Shown piece by piece: positions 15,210 to 24,754 of a DNA stretch of 64,000 nucleotides. The stretch is taken from the NCBI GenBank assembly GCA_017625255.1, contig JAGALK010000008.1:1-64000 (forward strand), read 5' to 3'. A program made the position numbers and the translations under genes. The notes under the pieces are model-generated. The model had not been told where the DNA came from, did no database searches, and saw only the letters and a program-made list of their open reading frames with translations. This DNA is from Lachnospiraceae bacterium (lineage in GTDB: Bacteria; Bacillota; Clostridia; Lachnospirales; Lachnospiraceae). How positions within the stretch are numbered: the stretch's first letter is position 1; every line of letters begins with the position of its first letter.

Positions 15210-18107
15210 CTACTTATGCATTCGATCTGTCACATCTGAAATAAACACATAGAATAACGGATTATCCTTTTCCGATTCATCTAAATGTCCGCAATCGGTT
15301 ATCCAACGCACCTCACCATCCTTGCGGATAATGCGGTACTCTACATAATCCTCTTTTTCTTCAGAGCTTCGTATCTGTTCAGTGATTTCGTTTTCTACCC
15401 GTTCTAAATCATCCGGATGTACCATTCCTTTAAAGGAATTGCCTACTAACTCTCTAAACTCCCAAATATTCTCACATCCAAAGATATTCAGAACCTGTGT
15501 ATTGGCAAACAAAATCTTTTCATCACCCACGGCACTATAAATAAAGAATCCATCTTCTGTATGTGCTAAAAGCTCTGCCATATTTTGTCTGCGCTTATGT
15601 TCCTCTTCTTTAAACAACTCATCAATGGAACGCATTGTCATTACAGCAGTTTTGGGTTCTCCATCTACTCTTTCACTAACACAGAAGCTGACTAAACACC
15701 ATTCTATTTTGTCGCCAACCATTCTTTTATACTTATATTCCACTGTATTTTTTGCATCCAAATCTCTGCGCAATCCATCATTGGATAAAAACTTCCGAAT
15801 ATTTTCTTCATCATAAGGTAATATCTTACCATTTGAAAACCATCGGTTAATAATATCATGATAGCTTCCGCGTTCTAACAACTGATATTCATCCGGATAA
15901 ATCATACGGTAATAATCATCCTGCAAATGCACATAATAGATTTCCTGATAGGAATGCATAATACTCTGTAATGCGTTCTCATGAATATACCTATGGGTAA
16001 CATCACTTAACATTACTGTCAAATACCCATATTCAAACTGATATAAAGTAAGCTGAAGATACCTGTATGTAATCGGACTATATGTATAATAGGTTACTTC
16101 CTCACCTAAATATGCCGCCTGATAGGCTTTTTCTAACATACGATCTTTTTTGCCTTCAAATAATTTCAATGCCAGATTTCTCAGCCTTTGCATATTTCCA
16201 CAGGTGTTTTCCATTTGCCGATTGGCATATACCATTTCATAATCATTTGGTTTTTCATCTTCTCCAAGGGTAATTTTTACTACACCCATGGCGCATGGCA
16301 TATCACCATAATATTCTTCTAAATGCTTCTGCTGCTTTTCGGTTAATTCTTTTACAGTTTCTGTCTGTAAAGAGCTTCTTCTTTTTTCTTCTTTTAGGAA
16401 TGTCATATCTGTTAAGGAACTATAAAACAGCTTATGACCATCTCTTTCTCTTAAGAAAAATACCCGCATATAAACCCAGAGTATCTTCCCATCTGCCCGC
16501 ACATAATGCACATATCCTTGCGAACCATTCACTGAATTGTCATATGCCTGCTCAAATAAAGAAAGTAATCTATTCTGTTCTTCCTTTGGTACATGACTCC
16601 AGAATTTACGACTTTCACTTGCTTCATCATCGGAGGATATTCCTGCAAGCTGATAATACTGATCATTCACACGAGTAATTTCTATTCTATTCTCATATAC
16701 ATCATAAAAGGCTGTAGCACCTAAAAGATTATTCAGCATAGTATCGCTGAAAAGGTTGTTGTCTAAAAATTCCCGCACATGTAATGGTTCAAACTGTTTA
16801 CACCACAAGCCATCAAAATCTAAATTTTTCTCATCCGTAAGAACCTTTTCAAACTCATGAATCGGTAATGGTTTGTAATAATAATATCCCTGTGTGTAGC
16901 GACATCCCATACCAAGAAGAAAATCTTCCTGTTTCTTTGTTTCTACGCCTTCTACAATAATAGGAACTCCCATCTGTCTAGACATATTGACAACCGATTC
17001 TAAAATACCGATTCCTTTTTCTGTATCATTTTCACCGATATCTAAAAATCGCATATCGATTTTCAGCACATCTACAGCAACATTTTTTAGCATATTCAAA
17101 GAAGAATAGCCGCTGCCAAAGTCGTCCATCATTACCAAAAATCCTGCGTCCTGTAAATCCTTTACTGTCTTTTTAATCTTGTCATTGTTCTCTGCATATG
17201 CACTTTCTGTGATTTCCACCTTCAACATCTTCGGTTCTAATTCATATTTCTTAATCAGATGTAATAAAAATGCCGGAACATCCATAGAGAACACATCAAT
17301 TCTCGATACATTAATGGATATTGGTACAGGATGATAGCCTTTATCTAACCAACTGCGAATCCATTCGCATACCTTTTCCCACACATAACGGTCAAGGTCT
17401 GCAATAAATCCGTTTTTTTCCAATACCGGAATAAATACTCCCGGTGGAATCAATCCTTTGCTGCTGTGATTCCAACGCACCAAAGACTCTGCCCCTACAA
17501 TTTTGCCTGTGGATATATCGCACTGCGGCTGGGCAAAGAAAGTAAATTCTTTCTTTTCTAATGCTTCCTGAATTTCCGAAAGCAGCATAATTTCTTCTTC
17601 AATCTTGTCTGTCATACTGTCATCATAATAGCAGATTCGATTGGTATAATTTCCAATAATATGAGAAAGAGCAATTGTCGCTCTGTCATATAATGTCATT
17701 GCCGACAGTGAAGTATCGTCTATTCCATACACACCAAATGCCGGCAAAAATCCTACTGTGTTACTGATTTTCTTAACGCCGGCTGAAATATCTTTTCTTA
17801 ATTTTCTAAGAATCTCTTTTTGGTTTGGCATAAAAATTCCAAAATTATCACCGCCTAAATAGCCTGCTATGCCATTCCATTCCTCTGTGATATTCTTTAT
17901 GCAGTCTGCGACATATTCTAAAAGATAATCGCCTTCTTCCCTGCCATATAGCTTATTAAACAACCTAAAATGCTCGATATCTACTGCAACCAGACAATAT
18001 GTATTAGCTTCTGTATGCAAAAGACGCTTGTCTACCTCTTCAAAAAAAGTCTTACTGTGATATAAACCAGTCAACGAATGTATACATTCACATGTCTGAC
18101 TACTCAT
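15210..18107 (-). CDS. Degenerate GGDEF / EAL / PAS protein, putative c-di-GMP phosphodiesterase
   Basis: A 965-residue cytosolic protein. Residues about 10-165 form a GGDEF domain whose signature reads GGDNF, so cyclase activity is doubtful. Residues about 175-425 form an EAL domain with AESLVRW in place of EALVRW (the glutamate is kept), DDFGSGYSSL, LKIDMRFL and VEGVET, which suggests an active phosphodiesterase. PAS-like modules follow at about 450-585 (YVRADGKILWVYMRV) and 835-965 (RKDGEVRWITDCGH). It would oppose the two GGDEF proteins in this window. Upstream on the same strand are a 45-residue membrane protein and an HPt protein, with gaps of 31 and 14 nt, forming one operon. Confidence 0.9.
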   Translation of the reverse strand: MSSQTCECIHSLTGLYHSKTFFEEVDKRLLHTEANTYCLVAVDIEHFRLFNKLYGREEGDYLLEYVADCIKNITEEWNGIAGYLGGDNFGIFMPNQKEILRKLRKDISAGVKKISNTVGFLPAFGVYGIDDTSLSAMTLYDRATIALSHIIGNYTNRICYYDDSMTDKIEEEIMLLSEIQEALEKKEFTFFAQPQCDISTGKIVGAESLVRWNHSSKGLIPPGVFIPVLEKNGFIADLDRYVWEKVCEWIRSWLDKGYHPVPISINVSRIDVFSMDVPAFLLHLIKKYELEPKMLKVEITESAYAENNDKIKKTVKDLQDAGFLVMMDDFGSGYSSLNMLKNVAVDVLKIDMRFLDIGENDTEKGIGILESVVNMSRQMGVPIIVEGVETKKQEDFLLGMGCRYTQGYYYYKPLPIHEFEKVLTDEKNLDFDGLWCKQFEPLHVREFLDNNLFSDTMLNNLLGATAFYDVYENRIEITRVNDQYYQLAGISSDDEASESRKFWSHVPKEEQNRLLSLFEQAYDNSVNGSQGYVHYVRADGKILWVYMRVFFLRERDGHKLFYSSLTDMTFLKEEKRRSSLQTETVKELTEKQQKHLEEYYGDMPCAMGVVKITLGEDEKPNDYEMVYANRQMENTCGNMQRLRNLALKLFEGKKDRMLEKAYQAAYLGEEVTYYTYSPITYRYLQLTLYQFEYGYLTVMLSDVTHRYIHENALQSIMHSYQEIYYVHLQDDYYRMIYPDEYQLLERGSYHDIINRWFSNGKILPYDEENIRKFLSNDGLRRDLDAKNTVEYKYKRMVGDKIEWCLVSFCVSERVDGEPKTAVMTMRSIDELFKEEEHKRRQNMAELLAHTEDGFFIYSAVGDEKILFANTQVLNIFGCENIWEFRELVGNSFKGMVHPDDLERVENEITEQIRSSEEKEDYVEYRIIRKDGEVRWITDCGHLDESEKDNPLFYVFISDVTDRMHK

Positions 18108-18138
18108 ATTATCCCTCCCGTCGAATAAACCTATCTGT

Positions 18139-18276
18139 CTATTCCTCTTCCTCGATGTCCTTGTAAGAAATAGCTCCTACTGCACCTGATACAGCAGATA
18201 CTACTGCAATAACTGCAACAATTACTACAAACAGAATAATAATTCCCAAAAATATTAATAATCCGCTTTCTGTCAT
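18139..18276 (-). CDS. Small single-pass membrane protein, 45 residues
   Basis: A short frame starting MTESGLLIFLGIIILFVVIV with a long hydrophobic stretch to about residue 36 and an acidic tail ending IEEEE. It has a strong ribosome-binding site (CAGGAGG, 7 nt from ATG). It sits between the HPt gene and the EAL gene, 14 nt and 31 nt away. Function unknown. Position suggests a membrane tether or regulator for its neighbours, but that is only inference. Confidence 0.72.
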   Translation of the reverse strand: MTESGLLIFLGIIILFVVIVAVIAVVSAVSGAVGAISYKDIEEEE

Positions 18277-18290
18277 GTCTTTTCCTCCTG

Positions 18291-18644
18291 TCACTTAGCA
18301 GAGCATTCTTTTAACACACCCACAACTTCCCTGTATTCTGCATCTGCCTCTATCATAATTTCTTTTGCTTTTACAATATTTTCCTCTCTAAGAGCCTCTA
18401 CTAATTCACTGATGATTACAAAAAGCCTGTCTATACTCAATGTACCGATAACGCCTTTTAAAGCGTGCGCAGTTTTAAAGGCATCCTTGTACGCTTCTCT
18501 TTGCATTTCTTCTTCTAATTTCGGAAAATTAGGGTCTTCTGCAAACTGCTTCAAATATTTTTCATATATAAGTGCTTTTCCGGCAAAACGGCGTAAACCC
18601 ATATTATAATTGATACCAGATGCAATTAATTTTGCTTGATCCAT
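18291..18644 (-). CDS. HPt-domain phosphotransfer protein
   Basis: A 117-residue, all-helical protein with the histidine phosphotransfer motif AHALKGVIGTLSID at about residues 60-73, the phosphorylated residue being the His before ALKG. It consists of essentially the HPt domain alone. Such proteins relay phosphate between hybrid kinases and response regulators. No kinase or receiver gene adjoins it, so its partners are unknown. The start at 18644 has GGGGGCGC upstream. An earlier in-frame ATG at 18671 has no ribosome-binding site. Confidence 0.87.
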   Translation of the reverse strand: MDQAKLIASGINYNMGLRRFAGKALIYEKYLKQFAEDPNFPKLEEEMQREAYKDAFKTAHALKGVIGTLSIDRLFVIISELVEALREENIVKAKEIMIEADAEYREVVGVLKECSAK

Positions 18645-18677
18645 ACACTGCGCCCCCTTTTTCCTCATCATATCATT

Positions 18678-18706
18678 ATTATAAGACTTTCGTACTAAAA
18701 ATGAAA
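18678..18706 (-). promoter_or_regulatory. Promoter of the HPt / small membrane protein / EAL operon
   Basis: On the minus strand there is TATAAT (18678-18683), a 17-bp spacer and a weak -35 TTTCAT (18701-18706), placed 34 bp ahead of the HPt start and just after the spoIIR stop. Confidence 0.6.
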
Positions 18707-18716
18707 CATATATTTC

Positions 18717-19340
18717 TTATTTTTTCCTTATTTTTTCTAATAGATTGTCTATATATTTAAAACTTATCTGAATATTTCCACTCTGCATTAACTCCTGATA
18801 CTCTTCCTTTGTCAAAACTGCTCTCAATTCTTCTTTTGAATGCTCATCAATCACTTCATAAACACTGTTTGCAAAACACATATTCGGATACATTACGCAC
18901 CACCAATTCTCCCCATTTCCGCTTCCAATTGTAATTTTTAATGCCTGATAATTTCCTGCTGGAAATGTATAAGCTCCATAGGTTTTTACCGGAAAATCCA
19001 CATTGGCAATCTGCGCTTTTACAAAATAGTCATATCCTTCCTGTGTAATTACTTCTTTTGCACAGTTTTCAATGGCAGCCTTCTCATTTTCCACAATGTC
19101 TATGCATGCAGCCAGATTATCCACACCCTGTAATTTATCCTGTAAATATGTACCAATTTTGTCCCTTACTTTTAGTTTCAACTCCTGATCTGCTTTTGTA
19201 TTGCTATTAGCAACCACATGAAAACGGAGAATTTTCTCTGCAATATTCTGCTGCAGCTGACTGTTTCTATATTGAAGCGCCGCTGCAAGCAGACATAAAG
19301 CTATCATTCCACACATTATTTTTTTGCATATTTTTTTCAT
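18717..19340 (-). CDS. spoIIR: SpoIIR, stage II sporulation protein R
   Basis: A 207-residue secreted signalling protein. In sporulation SpoIIR is made in the forespore under SigF and triggers SpoIIGA processing of pro-SigE in the mother cell. An N-terminal hydrophobic segment (about 7-22) is followed by the family hallmark ILRFHVVANSNTKADQELKL and LKVRDKI. ATG at 19340 is chosen because AAGGAAAT lies just upstream. Finding it next to germination genes and 9 kb from sigF fits the sporulation theme of this half of the window. Confidence 0.94.
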   Translation of the reverse strand: MKKICKKIMCGMIALCLLAAALQYRNSQLQQNIAEKILRFHVVANSNTKADQELKLKVRDKIGTYLQDKLQGVDNLAACIDIVENEKAAIENCAKEVITQEGYDYFVKAQIANVDFPVKTYGAYTFPAGNYQALKITIGSGNGENWWCVMYPNMCFANSVYEVIDEHSKEELRAVLTKEEYQELMQSGNIQISFKYIDNLLEKIRKK

Positions 19341-19405
19341 ATTTCCTTCTACCTTTCTGCTCTTTCTGTTATCAAGCATTTCCAGAAAAAGGAAATTTAT
19401 ACATA

Positions 19406-21538
19406 TTATTGCACAAGAATTATTTCTACTTCAAAATCCAACTGCAATTCTTTTTCATATGCATCTATCCTGTTTTGATACTCCGTATATTTTTTTCTAT
19501 TTCCCATCCCCAGACGATAAAAGCTGTTTGTCATATCAATTCCCGGGGTTTTAAACAGTTTTTGCGCTGTTTTTTCTAACTGGGCTTCAAAAAGCTTTGT
19601 CAGCTCTTTTTTTACATTTTTCTTTTCCCCTTCTACAGATACTTCCAACTGAATTTGGGTCAGATAACGAATTTCATCCCCTCTGGAAAAACTATTTTTT
19701 ACGCGGATTCTTTCGATAGATATCGGTGTTCCATCTTCTAAGATAAAGGAAAGATATTTTATTTTTCCCTGTGTCAGATAGGATAACACAGCTTCATTTA
19801 TGTCAATTTCTCCCTTTGCTTCTCCACCAGAAAAAGCATAGTAACTTTCAATTACCGGAAGCTTCCCTTTTTCTGTCAAAACAGGAATCAATAAAAGCTG
19901 TTCCTTGTTTTCAATTTCATTAAATATATCTCCTAGAGTTACCGCATCCTTTAATTCATAATCCTTGCGGCTTTCTATCAATTCCTCCAGATAGCTGCCG
20001 ATTGTACGGTCTAAGTTTTTATCTAATGCTAAAATTTCTCCCGCATCTTCTGCCAAAAACAACAGTGTGTTTCTGGCAATCAAATCTTTTGATTCGCATA
20101 CATCCAGAAAATATTCCAAATCCTTTGCATCTTCAACAAATTCCTTAGATAGCACCAATACCTTCATATGGTTATAGTCTAATACCTTATTGGTATCATT
20201 CGCATATTTTGACATGGCTGTATAAAAGTCCTTGTCACGAATATAAAAATCTGTAGTACTTCCTGCTGCCGCGTTCTGATCAGCTACCGAAGACAAATCT
20301 TCAAATTTATAGCTGATGCGACACTCATCTTTATCCTTATCAATTCCCATTGCCAACGGAAAATTCCGATTCTCAAGCTCCATCGTACTACATCCAGAAA
20401 AAACACACATACAGCAAAGTACTGCCGCTAAAGCACTTATATGCTTCTTTTTTTTCTTAAATCCTAAAAGCAGTCTTGCCAGCAATGGTATACCTACTGC
20501 TAATGGTGTTGCCACTGTAAAAAATAATTTTAAAAGCATATCCGAAAATACCTTTGAGCGATAACACCATACGCCTATTCCAAATAAAATCAATGCTGTC
20601 AGCACAATACTAAACTTTCCTTTCTGTTTAAACAAAAGCTCTTTTACTGTTTCTGACGCATAGAACATACTACTGCTTAAAAGGGCAAATACAGTATAAA
20701 ACCAGACAGCCACCATCAGTGCATCCTGTCTTTGCAAAAAGCCACCGGGAATCTGTATCATACTCATCAGTGTAACTGCCGGATATTCCAATTCCTGCAA
20801 AGCGCCAATACCAAAGCTGCCTTGCAGGATAATATACAACACCAAAAGCACGCCCCCACAAAAGCCTACTGCCTTCATACATGCCCCTTTTATCTGTTTT
20901 TTTTCTGCTGCAAAGGGAACTAAAAACAGGGAAAAACTACTTAATGAAAATATGCTAAAGGTCATGTAGCTTCCCTGAAAAACGCCTAAATCATTTCCGC
21001 TTGTATACAGTGGAAATAATCTAGGAATATCTACATCCTCTGCTGAAAAAAACAGCATCAAAAACAGCGGTATCATCAAAAACCAGAATAGAATCTCATA
21101 GATTCTGGCTCTGCCTTCAATACCCTGAAAAATGCCATACACTGCCAACAGTAATATGCCTGCACAAACCCAGTAAAAGGATTGTTCTTTTAATAAATCT
21201 GATATTATTAAATGTCCGAATACATAGGTGCAATATCCACCTAAAAACAGGTAGTATATGCCATATCCAAGTAACGCCAGCTTTCCTCCTATTTTTCCAA
21301 AGCATCGCCTTAGATAAGAAGAATAGCTTTCATCCTCCTGCATAGAATGAATAACCCCGCCTAAAAGTCCGGCAAATATTACACCTGCCGCTATAGCAAT
21401 TCCTATGGATAAGGCACCATTTCTGCCCGCTTTGTTTGCCAATGCCGTAGGAAGAAGAAGTGTTCCAATTCCCAATAAATCATAGGTTAAAAGCCTAAAT
21501 ATCTGTCTTTTTGAAATTTTGTTATTTTTTGAAAACAT
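19406..21538 (-). CDS. GerB-type permease fused to GerC-type lipoprotein (spore germination)
   Basis: A single 710-residue frame that joins two germinant-receptor subunits. Residues about 1-365 are the GerAB-type permease of the amino-acid transporter fold with about ten membrane segments (LLTYDLLGIGTLLLPTALAN; YCTYVFGHLIISDLL). Residues about 370-710 are GerAC-like. They start with a hydrophobic stretch and lipobox-like VFSGC (cysteine near residue 386), then NFPLAMGIDKDKDECRISY and the GerC C-terminal domain. No stop or frame change separates them. GerA lies upstream with a 17-nt overlap, so a whole receptor is encoded by two genes. Confidence 0.9.
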   Translation of the reverse strand: MFSKNNKISKRQIFRLLTYDLLGIGTLLLPTALANKAGRNGALSIGIAIAAGVIFAGLLGGVIHSMQEDESYSSYLRRCFGKIGGKLALLGYGIYYLFLGGYCTYVFGHLIISDLLKEQSFYWVCAGILLLAVYGIFQGIEGRARIYEILFWFLMIPLFLMLFFSAEDVDIPRLFPLYTSGNDLGVFQGSYMTFSIFSLSSFSLFLVPFAAEKKQIKGACMKAVGFCGGVLLVLYIILQGSFGIGALQELEYPAVTLMSMIQIPGGFLQRQDALMVAVWFYTVFALLSSSMFYASETVKELLFKQKGKFSIVLTALILFGIGVWCYRSKVFSDMLLKLFFTVATPLAVGIPLLARLLLGFKKKKKHISALAAVLCCMCVFSGCSTMELENRNFPLAMGIDKDKDECRISYKFEDLSSVADQNAAAGSTTDFYIRDKDFYTAMSKYANDTNKVLDYNHMKVLVLSKEFVEDAKDLEYFLDVCESKDLIARNTLLFLAEDAGEILALDKNLDRTIGSYLEELIESRKDYELKDAVTLGDIFNEIENKEQLLLIPVLTEKGKLPVIESYYAFSGGEAKGEIDINEAVLSYLTQGKIKYLSFILEDGTPISIERIRVKNSFSRGDEIRYLTQIQLEVSVEGEKKNVKKELTKLFEAQLEKTAQKLFKTPGIDMTNSFYRLGMGNRKKYTEYQNRIDAYEKELQLDFEVEIILVQ

Positions 21539-23012
21539 GCTTATCCTTTCTTCTCAAACGGGTTCTCTGCTCTTTTCTGGCATAAATCGGGCGTCTTTTC
21601 ATAAAAAACAATGGCTGTCTAATCAGTGAATCTCTTTCATCCTCATAATTGCTTAAATCTGCACCTACAAAAGGCATCAGATATGGAATCCCAAAGCTTT
21701 TCAAATGAGATAAATGAATAAGCACTAACAGCAGACTGTACAAAAATCCATAAAAGCCTAACCAGGAGCACAAAAATATAAATCCAAATTTCAACAATCG
21801 AAAAGCTGTTGCAAATTCCTCATTGGGAATAGCAAAGGAACAAAGCGCCGTAAACGCCACTACAATAACTACAATCGGACTTACAATATTCGCCTCTACT
21901 GCCGCCTGACCAATAATTAAACCACCTACAATACCAATGGTATTTCCCATAGCTCCGGGCAGACGAACACCTGCTTCCCTCAACAGTTCAAAGGATAACT
22001 CCATTAAAAGTACCTCTACCACTGCCGGAAACGGTACGCCCTGTCTTGCTGCCGCAAAAGAAAGCAAAAGCGTAGTCGGCAATACCTGTGTATGAAAATT
22101 GGTAACTGCTAAATAAAGCCCCGGCAAGGTCATTGCAAAAAAAGCCGCCATATATCTAAGAATCCTTGCAAAAGAAGCTATTTCCCAGCGATTGTAATAA
22201 TCATCACTGGTCTTGATAAAGGAATTATAATCTGTGGGTACAATCAGCCCTGTGGGAGAATTATCTGAAAGCACTACAACTCTTCCTTCTAAAATTGCCA
22301 TAGCAGCTCTGTCTGGTCTTTGAGTTGTCTGAAATTGTGGAAAGGGCGAGTACCATTTTTCCTCAGACAACTGCTCAATCATCCCACTGTCTAAAATGCC
22401 ATCTATTTCATAACGGCTTAACCGCCGTTCAACCTCTTTGATTAACTTTGGTTCTGCTAAATCTTCCATGTAAACGATATCTACATTTGTGTTCGAACGC
22501 GTACCAAGTCTTACTTCTTTTACCCGAAGATTTGGTGTTCTTAACCGCTTGCGAATTAATGCTGTATTTACCTTTATGGAATCTGCAAAGCCCTCTCTTG
22601 AACCACGAATAACTTTTTCTGAATCCGGCTCTTTTACCGGCATCGCAGGATAACCTTTATCCGGAATTTTGACTGCTTTATCAAAACCATCAATGAAAAG
22701 CATCACATCTCCTGTAAGCAGTCCAAGTGCTGCATCTTCAATTGTTTCAAATAAAGTAGCATCAGAAATACCTAGGGCATTCTTTTCCAGACATGCATAA
22801 ATATCCTTACGCTCCATGGTACAAAGCCGATTTAACAGCTTACCCACAACAGAATTTTCAAACATGAAGCTTCCACCGGTTACTTCCACATAGGCTATAA
22901 AGCAGGCAACATCCCTTTCTACTCCTACATACATGCTTTTCTTTTTGATATCCGCAGATTCACCAAACAGCTCTAAAAAAGCTGCTTTATTTTTACTCAA
23001 TTCTCTATCCAT
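21522..23012 (-). CDS. GerA family spore germination receptor subunit
   Basis: A 496-residue GerAA-type protein. The soluble N-terminal half contains ESADIKKKSMYVGVERDVAC and the conserved region RRLSRYEIDGILDSGMIEQL. The family block RPDRAAMAILEGRVVVLSDN is at about residues 230-249. Four to five membrane segments follow (ILRYMAAFFAMTLPGLYLAV; GFIFLCSWLGFYGFLYSLLL). In other spore formers it forms the inner-membrane nutrient receptor with GerB and GerC. Expression is expected in the forespore, but I could not identify a clear SigG promoter in the short gap after the gntR terminator. Confidence 0.93.
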   Translation of the reverse strand: MDRELSKNKAAFLELFGESADIKKKSMYVGVERDVACFIAYVEVTGGSFMFENSVVGKLLNRLCTMERKDIYACLEKNALGISDATLFETIEDAALGLLTGDVMLFIDGFDKAVKIPDKGYPAMPVKEPDSEKVIRGSREGFADSIKVNTALIRKRLRTPNLRVKEVRLGTRSNTNVDIVYMEDLAEPKLIKEVERRLSRYEIDGILDSGMIEQLSEEKWYSPFPQFQTTQRPDRAAMAILEGRVVVLSDNSPTGLIVPTDYNSFIKTSDDYYNRWEIASFARILRYMAAFFAMTLPGLYLAVTNFHTQVLPTTLLLSFAAARQGVPFPAVVEVLLMELSFELLREAGVRLPGAMGNTIGIVGGLIIGQAAVEANIVSPIVVIVVAFTALCSFAIPNEEFATAFRLLKFGFIFLCSWLGFYGFLYSLLLVLIHLSHLKSFGIPYLMPFVGADLSNYEDERDSLIRQPLFFMKRRPIYARKEQRTRLRRKDKHVFKK

Positions 23013-23034
23013 AGATTATCCTCTCTGAACACAA

Positions 23035-23076
23035 AATAAGACCGAAACAGAAGTGTACAACTGTTTCGGTCTTATT
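23035..23076 (-). terminator. Terminator after gntR
   Basis: A perfect 16-bp inverted repeat AATAAGACCGAAACAG / CTGTTTCGGTCTTATT around a 10-nt loop, lying between the gntR stop and gerA. It is followed by TTTGT on the minus strand and by TATCTTGCATTTTATTT on the plus strand. Confidence 0.85.
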
Positions 23077-23095
23077 ATCTTGCATTTTATTTTTT

Positions 23096-23767
23096 TTATT
23101 CCTGCATACGGATAATATTCTTAACGGCATTTGCCTGATTATCCACATGCTCTTTTGTTACTTTTTTGACGAATTCCTTATCACGGCGTCTTAAACCATC
23201 TAATATCTGCTGATGCTCTTCCATCAATCTTGGATAATTTTTCTCGTCCTTTAAATACTCTACACGGTAACGATAAATCTGTTCCCGCAGATTATTCAAC
23301 ATACCAAGCAGCTTTGGATTTTCTGCTGCCGCATAAATAAAATCATGAAACTCAATATCTGCCTGTGCAATCAGCTTTAAATCTGCTGTCTTTAATGCCG
23401 CTTCAAATGCATTTACCTTTTCTGCTAACTGTTCTACCTGCTCATCCGTCATTTTCTCATTCGCAAGCTGAACAGCTAATATTTCAAGCGCTTCACGAAT
23501 CTGCAAAACATCTTCCATATCCTTTTCGGTCATTCCGGCGACTTCTGCACCTCGACGAGGAATTGTAACCGCTAAGCCTTCCTGTTGAAGCATACGAATA
23601 GCTTCACGAATCGGTGTGCGGCTAACTCCCAATTTTGCCGCTAACTGAAGCTCCATTAATCGCTCACCCGGCTTTAAATCACCCCTTAATATAGCTTCCC
23701 TTAAAGTATTAAAAACCACATCCCGCAAGGGCAGATACGCATTGGCGTTTAATTCTAAATCCTGCAT
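23096..23767 (-). CDS. GntR/FCD family transcriptional regulator
   Basis: A 223-residue FadR-subfamily regulator. The winged helix at about residues 12-75 contains LRDVVFNTLREAILRGDLKP, GVSRTPIREAIRMLQQEG and RRGAEVAGM. The FCD ligand domain (about 80-215) contains RLMEEHQQILDGLRRRD and the metal-type histidines in FHDFIYAAAENPKL. The effector is unknown and no metabolic gene it obviously controls is adjacent. It lies 23 nt after ispE on the same strand and ends at a strong terminator, so ispE-gntR is one unit. Confidence 0.92.
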   Translation of the reverse strand: MQDLELNANAYLPLRDVVFNTLREAILRGDLKPGERLMELQLAAKLGVSRTPIREAIRMLQQEGLAVTIPRRGAEVAGMTEKDMEDVLQIREALEILAVQLANEKMTDEQVEQLAEKVNAFEAALKTADLKLIAQADIEFHDFIYAAAENPKLLGMLNNLREQIYRYRVEYLKDEKNYPRLMEEHQQILDGLRRRDKEFVKKVTKEHVDNQANAVKNIIRMQE

Positions 23768-23790
23768 TTTCCCTCCATTTGTATACTGTC

Positions 23791-24666
23791 TTATGCTCTT
23801 CGATTATTATAGATACTTGTCAGGTAAACCTGCTTTGCAAGCTGAGTCTGACACATCTTCTCATATGCAGCCTGTGCTGTCTTTTCGTCTTCAAATAAAC
23901 CAAATACAGTAGGACCGCTTCCACTCATCATGGCATTTAGGGCTCCATTTTCCATCATACACTGCTTGATTTCATCAATAATAGGATTCTCTGGTATAGT
24001 TACAGTTTCTAAGAGATTTCCCATATTAGCCGCAAGCTCCTTTAAATCCCCCTTTCGGATAGCCAAAAGCTGTGCATCAATATTTGGATGTATCGTATTC
24101 TCGTCTAATTTGAGATTTTCATATACATATTTTGTTGATATGCCTATCCCCGGCTTTGCAATCAGTACCGGACATTTTGGCACAGGCGGAAGACTTTTTA
24201 GCTTCTCACCAATTCCCTCTGCAAGGGCAGTTCCTCTCATCAGGCAATATGGTACATCCGCACCAATCTTAACCCCTAAATCCATAAGCTCCTGACGCTT
24301 CAAACCAAGATGGAATATCTCATTCATACCATAAAGAACAGCCGCTGCATCTGTACTGCCACCTGCCATTCCTGCAGCTACAGGAATATGCTTTTTTAAA
24401 TCCACTGATACACCATCGGTTATATGACAATGATCCTGCAGCAACTTTGCTGCTTTATAAATCAGATTATTTTCATTGGTCGGCAAAAAATCCAGATTTG
24501 TAGTGATAAAAATTCCAGACTCTCTAGTCTTTGCTATTTCTAACTGGTCATACAAATGGATGGTCTGCATAATCATACGGACTTCATGATAACCGTCCTC
24601 TCTTCTGCGCAAAACATCCAGACCAAGATTTATTTTTGCAAGTGCTTTCACTTTGATTTTGTCCAT
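23791..24666 (-). CDS. ispE: IspE, 4-diphosphocytidyl-2-C-methyl-D-erythritol kinase
   Basis: A 291-residue GHMP kinase of the MEP isoprenoid pathway that phosphorylates CDP-methylerythritol. The N-terminus is KALAKINLGLDVLRRREDGY. The ATP-binding GHMP motif is PVAAGMAGGSTDAAAVL at about residues 91-107, and the C-terminal motif is MSGSGPTVFGLF. ATG at 24666 follows CGGAGGATAAGC. Frames extending further upstream lack a site. IspD of the same pathway is 23 kb away. Confidence 0.96.
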   Translation of the reverse strand: MDKIKVKALAKINLGLDVLRRREDGYHEVRMIMQTIHLYDQLEIAKTRESGIFITTNLDFLPTNENNLIYKAAKLLQDHCHITDGVSVDLKKHIPVAAGMAGGSTDAAAVLYGMNEIFHLGLKRQELMDLGVKIGADVPYCLMRGTALAEGIGEKLKSLPPVPKCPVLIAKPGIGISTKYVYENLKLDENTIHPNIDAQLLAIRKGDLKELAANMGNLLETVTIPENPIIDEIKQCMMENGALNAMMSGSGPTVFGLFEDEKTAQAAYEKMCQTQLAKQVYLTSIYNNRRA

Positions 24667-24719
24667 GCTTATCCTCCGTAGCATCTTTGTACATTTGTTG
24701 TACTTTGTATACACCGTAG

Positions 24720-24748
24720 ATTCTAACATTTATTAAAAAAAAGGTCAA
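24720..24748 (-). promoter_or_regulatory. Promoter of ispE-gntR
   Basis: On the minus strand there is TTGACC (24743-24748), a 17-bp spacer and TAGAAT (24720-24725), about 54 bp ahead of the ispE start. It lies back to back with the sigma-D-like promoter of the divergent gene. Confidence 0.75.
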
Positions 24749-24754
24749 TCGGAC

